Source: Cesiribacteraceae bacterium YIM B00369
Lineage (GTDB): Bacteria; Bacteroidota; Bacteroidia; Cytophagales; Cyclobacteriaceae
Direction: 5' to 3'
Assembly: GCA_017948555.1 (NCBI GenBank)
Contig: JAFMYY010000013.1
Coordinates: 344 to 64,343, forward strand
Length of the DNA: 64,000 bases
A model generated the notes under the pieces. That model saw only the letters and a list, made by a program, of their open reading frames with translations, was not told the DNA's origin and did not search any database. Of this stretch, positions 61,193 through 64,000 are shown one piece after another. Numbering within the stretch: the first letter of the stretch is position 1; every line of letters starts with the position of its first letter. The translations under genes and the position numbers were made by a program.

Positions 61193-64000
61193 CTAGGCCA
61201 GCAAGCTGTTAATATCTTCCTGGCTCAGGTTCTTTACAAAGCTTTCCTCAGTAGTAATAAGGTTGCCGGCTAATTGTACTTTCCTTTGTTGCAGGGCCAG
61301 TATTTTTTCTTCTACCGTATTGCGGGTAATAAATTTATAAGTAAATACTTTATTCTCCTGGCCAATGCGGTGGGCGCGGTCCACAGCCTGTTGTTCCGCT
61401 GCAGGGTTCCACCATGGGTCAAGAATAAACACATAATCTGCTTTGGTAAGGTTAAGGCCTACACCACCCGCTTTTAAAGAAATCAGGAAAACACGGAGTT
61501 TATTGTCATTCTGGAAGCGGTTTACCTGCTCCATCCGGTCTTTAGTGGATCCATCGAGGTATGCATAGTCGATTTTTTGCAGGTCGAGGTACTTCCTGAA
61601 AAGACTTAGCTGTTTTACATACTGGCTAAAAACCAGGATGTTATGCCCTTTGCTGATGGCGCTGTTGAGCATATGTGTTACATCCTGCATTTTTCCGCTG
61701 TCGCCGGTATAATTTTCATCCACCATGGAAGGGTGGTTGGCAATCTGCCGCAGCCGGGTAAGGCCCTGTAAGAGCATGAACTGAGATTTCTTAACCCCGT
61801 GGAGGTCAATCTGGTCCAGGATCAGGCTGCGATAATAGTTCTTTGCTTCCTCGTATTTTTCTTCCTGCTGTACCGTCATGGTGCAGTACTGCACATTCTC
61901 TATTTTCTCGGGAAGCTCTGTGGCTACCTGGGTTTTCTGGCGGCGGAGAATAAAGGGCTTAATAATGGTATACAGCTTACTTATCTTATCTTCATCCTGC
62001 TTCTTTTCAATAGGGTTCAGGAACTCATTTTTGAAGAAGCTCTGGTTGCCCAGCAGGCCGGGGTTAATAAAGTGCATTTGCGACCAAAGGTCGAGCGTGC
62101 TGTTTTCCAGCGGAGTTCCTGTAAGAATGAGGCGGTGGCGGCAGTTCAATTCTCTTACCGCTTTGGCAATGTTTGAGGTAGGGTTCTTAATTGCCTGCGA
62201 CTCATCCAGGATAATGTAATTGAAATAATATTTTTTAAGTTCTTCTATGTCCAGGCGTGTTATGCCATAGGAGGTTAACACAAGATCGTAATTTTTGAAC
62301 CTGCTTACATCTTTGTTCCGGCCGGTTCCTGTATATACATGCACCCTTAATGATGGGGTAAACTTACTGGCTTCCATTTCCCAGTTATAAATAAGGGAGG
62401 TTGGCATTACCAGCAGGGAGGTGCCGGCCTGTCCGTTTTCTTTCTGGGCCTGCAGCATGGCCAGGGTTTGTACAGTTTTACCAAGACCCATATCATCGGC
62501 AAGACAGCCGCCAAAATTGTACTTGTTCAGGAATTGCAGCCAGTTGTAGCCCGCTTTCTGGTATGGGCGCAGCTGCCCCTGAAATTTAAGGGGCAGCGGG
62601 TAATCTTCAATCTCCTCAAAGCCACGCAGTTTTTCAAGTTTATGGCTTATGGTAACCTTAGCAAGGTTGCCATTTTGCAGATCCTGTACAAGGGCAAGGT
62701 GATGCTTGCGTAGCATCATGCCTTCTTTTCCGTTCTTTGCTTCTTCGGTAAAAGCAAATAATTCCGAATAGTCGGTTAGCCACCTTTCAGGAATTACAGC
62801 AATTTCACCATTAGGAAGTTTTATTTCGTGCTGCTTCCGCAGAATATATTTTCTTAGCTCGCTGAATTTTATTTCAAACTCACCAAAGCGAATAATAGCA
62901 TATACATCAAACCAGTCGATGTTTTCGTTTACCTCTATGCTTATGTAGGATTCACCTACAAAATATCTTTTTTGGTCGGCCTTGCTTTGGTGGACCAGGT
63001 AGCCCTCTTCTTCAAGGAGCTGCCGGTTCCTGTTAAGCCAGTCAAAAGCTTTGGGTTTTGACTGAACGGCCCGTGCGTTCCTGAGCTCCAGCCCCAGTTC
63101 GCGAAGTTGCTTAATTACGGCCTTCTCTCTGTCCTGTTTCCTTTTTACCTTATGGAAGGTGTAATTGTCGCCATCCTGTTCCACGCGCACACTTGTTTCC
63201 GAAAGTTGTTCTGCTTTAAAAACATAGTCGCCGTACTGGAACGACAGGCTGAATACAATCTTGCCATCGTCAGCAGCTGTACTTTCGCTTCCGCTTTGCC
63301 CGCTAAAGTTGAGCTCTGCCACTGTAGCTGCAGTAGCAAGTTCCGAGAAAGTTACTACCGGCTTAGGTTCAAAGGTTTGGGTGTTTATGTAAAAGCCCTT
63401 TGCGTATACATCAAACTGGGCAATAAGGGGAGCTACAAATTTCCGGTAATAAGTGTCTTCTACCTTTTTAGGGATTTCAATAAACTTCTTGTTCAGGAAA
63501 GGCTGCAGCTTTTTACCGTCAACATCATTCTCAAAGCTGTAGAGCTTATAGTTCAAAACCATCCAAGCCGGCTCTTTGCAAATAAGGTAAGCTCCTTTGT
63601 ACTGGAACTCAAGCTTGTCAGGGCCATATTTTATGGTAGGGAAATAATGGGTATTGGTTTCATTCCTGCGGAAATGGAATAAAACACTGGCTTTGGAGGG
63701 CATTATTTCAATTTGCTTCCATGCAGGCTCTCCGTCGTTGCCCATTTCAAAAAGCATTTTCTCCCGGAGGAGATCCAGTATCTGAGACCGCTTGGTCTCC
63801 AGGTACCGCTCAATTTCTTCCTGGAGAGGCTTATTTCCTTTTTCAGGATCATAAACCTTCGTAAAAAATTCGTTTGGCTTTACCTTTTTATTGTAAAACT
63901 GCTTGATTACATGCTCCTGCTGTATGCTGTCCATGAGCCGGATGAGCTCATAATCTTTTTCATCCAGCCCCGAAGCAAATTCTGAAGCATTTTTAGAAGA
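61193..64000 (-). CDS. SNF2-family helicase, 5' end beyond window
   Basis: A SNF2/Swi2-type ATP-dependent DNA translocase. The visible part has 935 codons plus the stop; the frame stays open to position 64000 with no stop, so the start is outside the window. The ATG at 63934 is therefore internal or uncertain. ATPase motifs: DDMGLGKTVQT (Walker A), DESQAIKNP (II), LTGTPLENS (III), and C-terminal GGVGLNLTKADYVFILDPWWNPAAEQQAVDRAHRIGQ-type motifs V/VI. Residues before the helicase core are a long alpha/beta region, as in bacterial SNF2 proteins with an N-terminal SWIM-type zinc finger; any such finger would lie beyond 64000. A role in transcription or chromosome maintenance is inferred. Confidence 0.93.
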   Translation of the reverse strand, partial: SSKNASEFASGLDEKDYELIRLMDSIQQEHVIKQFYNKKVKPNEFFTKVYDPEKGNKPLQEEIERYLETKRSQILDLLREKMLFEMGNDGEPAWKQIEIMPSKASVLFHFRRNETNTHYFPTIKYGPDKLEFQYKGAYLICKEPAWMVLNYKLYSFENDVDGKKLQPFLNKKFIEIPKKVEDTYYRKFVAPLIAQFDVYAKGFYINTQTFEPKPVVTFSELATAATVAELNFSGQSGSESTAADDGKIVFSLSFQYGDYVFKAEQLSETSVRVEQDGDNYTFHKVKRKQDREKAVIKQLRELGLELRNARAVQSKPKAFDWLNRNRQLLEEEGYLVHQSKADQKRYFVGESYISIEVNENIDWFDVYAIIRFGEFEIKFSELRKYILRKQHEIKLPNGEIAVIPERWLTDYSELFAFTEEAKNGKEGMMLRKHHLALVQDLQNGNLAKVTISHKLEKLRGFEEIEDYPLPLKFQGQLRPYQKAGYNWLQFLNKYNFGGCLADDMGLGKTVQTLAMLQAQKENGQAGTSLLVMPTSLIYNWEMEASKFTPSLRVHVYTGTGRNKDVSRFKNYDLVLTSYGITRLDIEELKKYYFNYIILDESQAIKNPTSNIAKAVRELNCRHRLILTGTPLENSTLDLWSQMHFINPGLLGNQSFFKNEFLNPIEKKQDEDKISKLYTIIKPFILRRQKTQVATELPEKIENVQYCTMTVQQEEKYEEAKNYYRSLILDQIDLHGVKKSQFMLLQGLTRLRQIANHPSMVDENYTGDSGKMQDVTHMLNSAISKGHNILVFSQYVKQLSLFRKYLDLQKIDYAYLDGSTKDRMEQVNRFQNDNKLRVFLISLKAGGVGLNLTKADYVFILDPWWNPAAEQQAVDRAHRIGQENKVFTYKFITRNTVEEKILALQQRKVQLAGNLITTEESFVKNLSQEDINSLLA

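Noticed and set aside
1-64000. CRISPR array, prophage, toxin-antitoxin or restriction system
   Set aside because: No direct-repeat/spacer pattern, integrase, phage structural gene, or recognised defence gene was found.

Overview
The window looks like a chromosomal segment from a Bacteroidota organism, most likely of the order Cytophagales. Signs of this are OmpA/PD40 outer-membrane proteins, a TonB-dependent receptor with an N-terminal carboxypeptidase-like domain, a DUF6660-type protein, a PorE-like lipoprotein, the long Bacteroidota form of LspA, and promoters of the TTTG-N19/20-TAnnTTTG type (upstream of tRNA-Phe, rimP and, with one mismatch, lspA). Shine-Dalgarno sequences are mostly absent and several genes need TTG starts. 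No phage, integrase, complete insertion sequence, CRISPR array or rRNA was seen.

Layout. 1-631: an upstream terminator and a gene-poor stretch with possible coding remnants. 632-5862: DUF4184, TraB/GumN and Rieske genes (minus), lspA (plus), then a solute-binding-like protein, an RDD protein and a methyltransferase (minus). 6166-11482: unknown secreted protein, SDR dehydrogenase, membrane-anchored thioredoxin-fold protein, OsmC, secreted transglutaminase-like protein. 11724-14642: two OmpA-family envelope proteins. 15222-19759: rmlA, small membrane protein, DUF4142 lipoprotein, M28 peptidase, cysS. 20114-25188: rimP-nusA-infB with a recognisable promoter and a leader hairpin. 25255-32401: small membrane proteins, TonB receptor with DUF6660 gene, DUF2167, THUMP-like methyltransferase overlapping asd. 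32520-38995: lamin-tail secreted protein, a 52-residue small ORF, isoaspartyl peptidase, then dksA-like-scpB-rluB. 39748-47541: a 2193-residue soluble poly-HAMP hybrid kinase and a receiver-kinase. 47692-55646: LamG lipoprotein, tRNA-Phe, two iron-sulfur electron-transfer genes, unknown 161-residue protein, PorE-like lipoprotein, purM-like gene. 55733-64000: unknown protein, ogt, putative outer-membrane barrel, ZIP-like membrane protein, RsmF-like methyltransferase, PLDc_N protein and a SNF2 helicase cut by the window end.

Most of the segment is housekeeping and envelope biology. The most striking object is the giant kinase: 12 tandem units of exactly 276 bp (92 codons) with no length change, between a degenerate leader unit and a GAF-HisKA-HATPase-REC-REC-REC output. 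A second receiver-kinase gene starts 24 bases after its stop, which suggests a cytoplasmic phosphorelay. Other points of interest are the rimP leader architecture, a one-base-defective parS-like palindrome at 60843-60857, a metal-type TonB receptor/DUF6660 pair, and several unrecognised but clearly coding families. I found no strong evidence of a wholly new multi-gene system. Family assignments come from reading the sequence; no database search was run.
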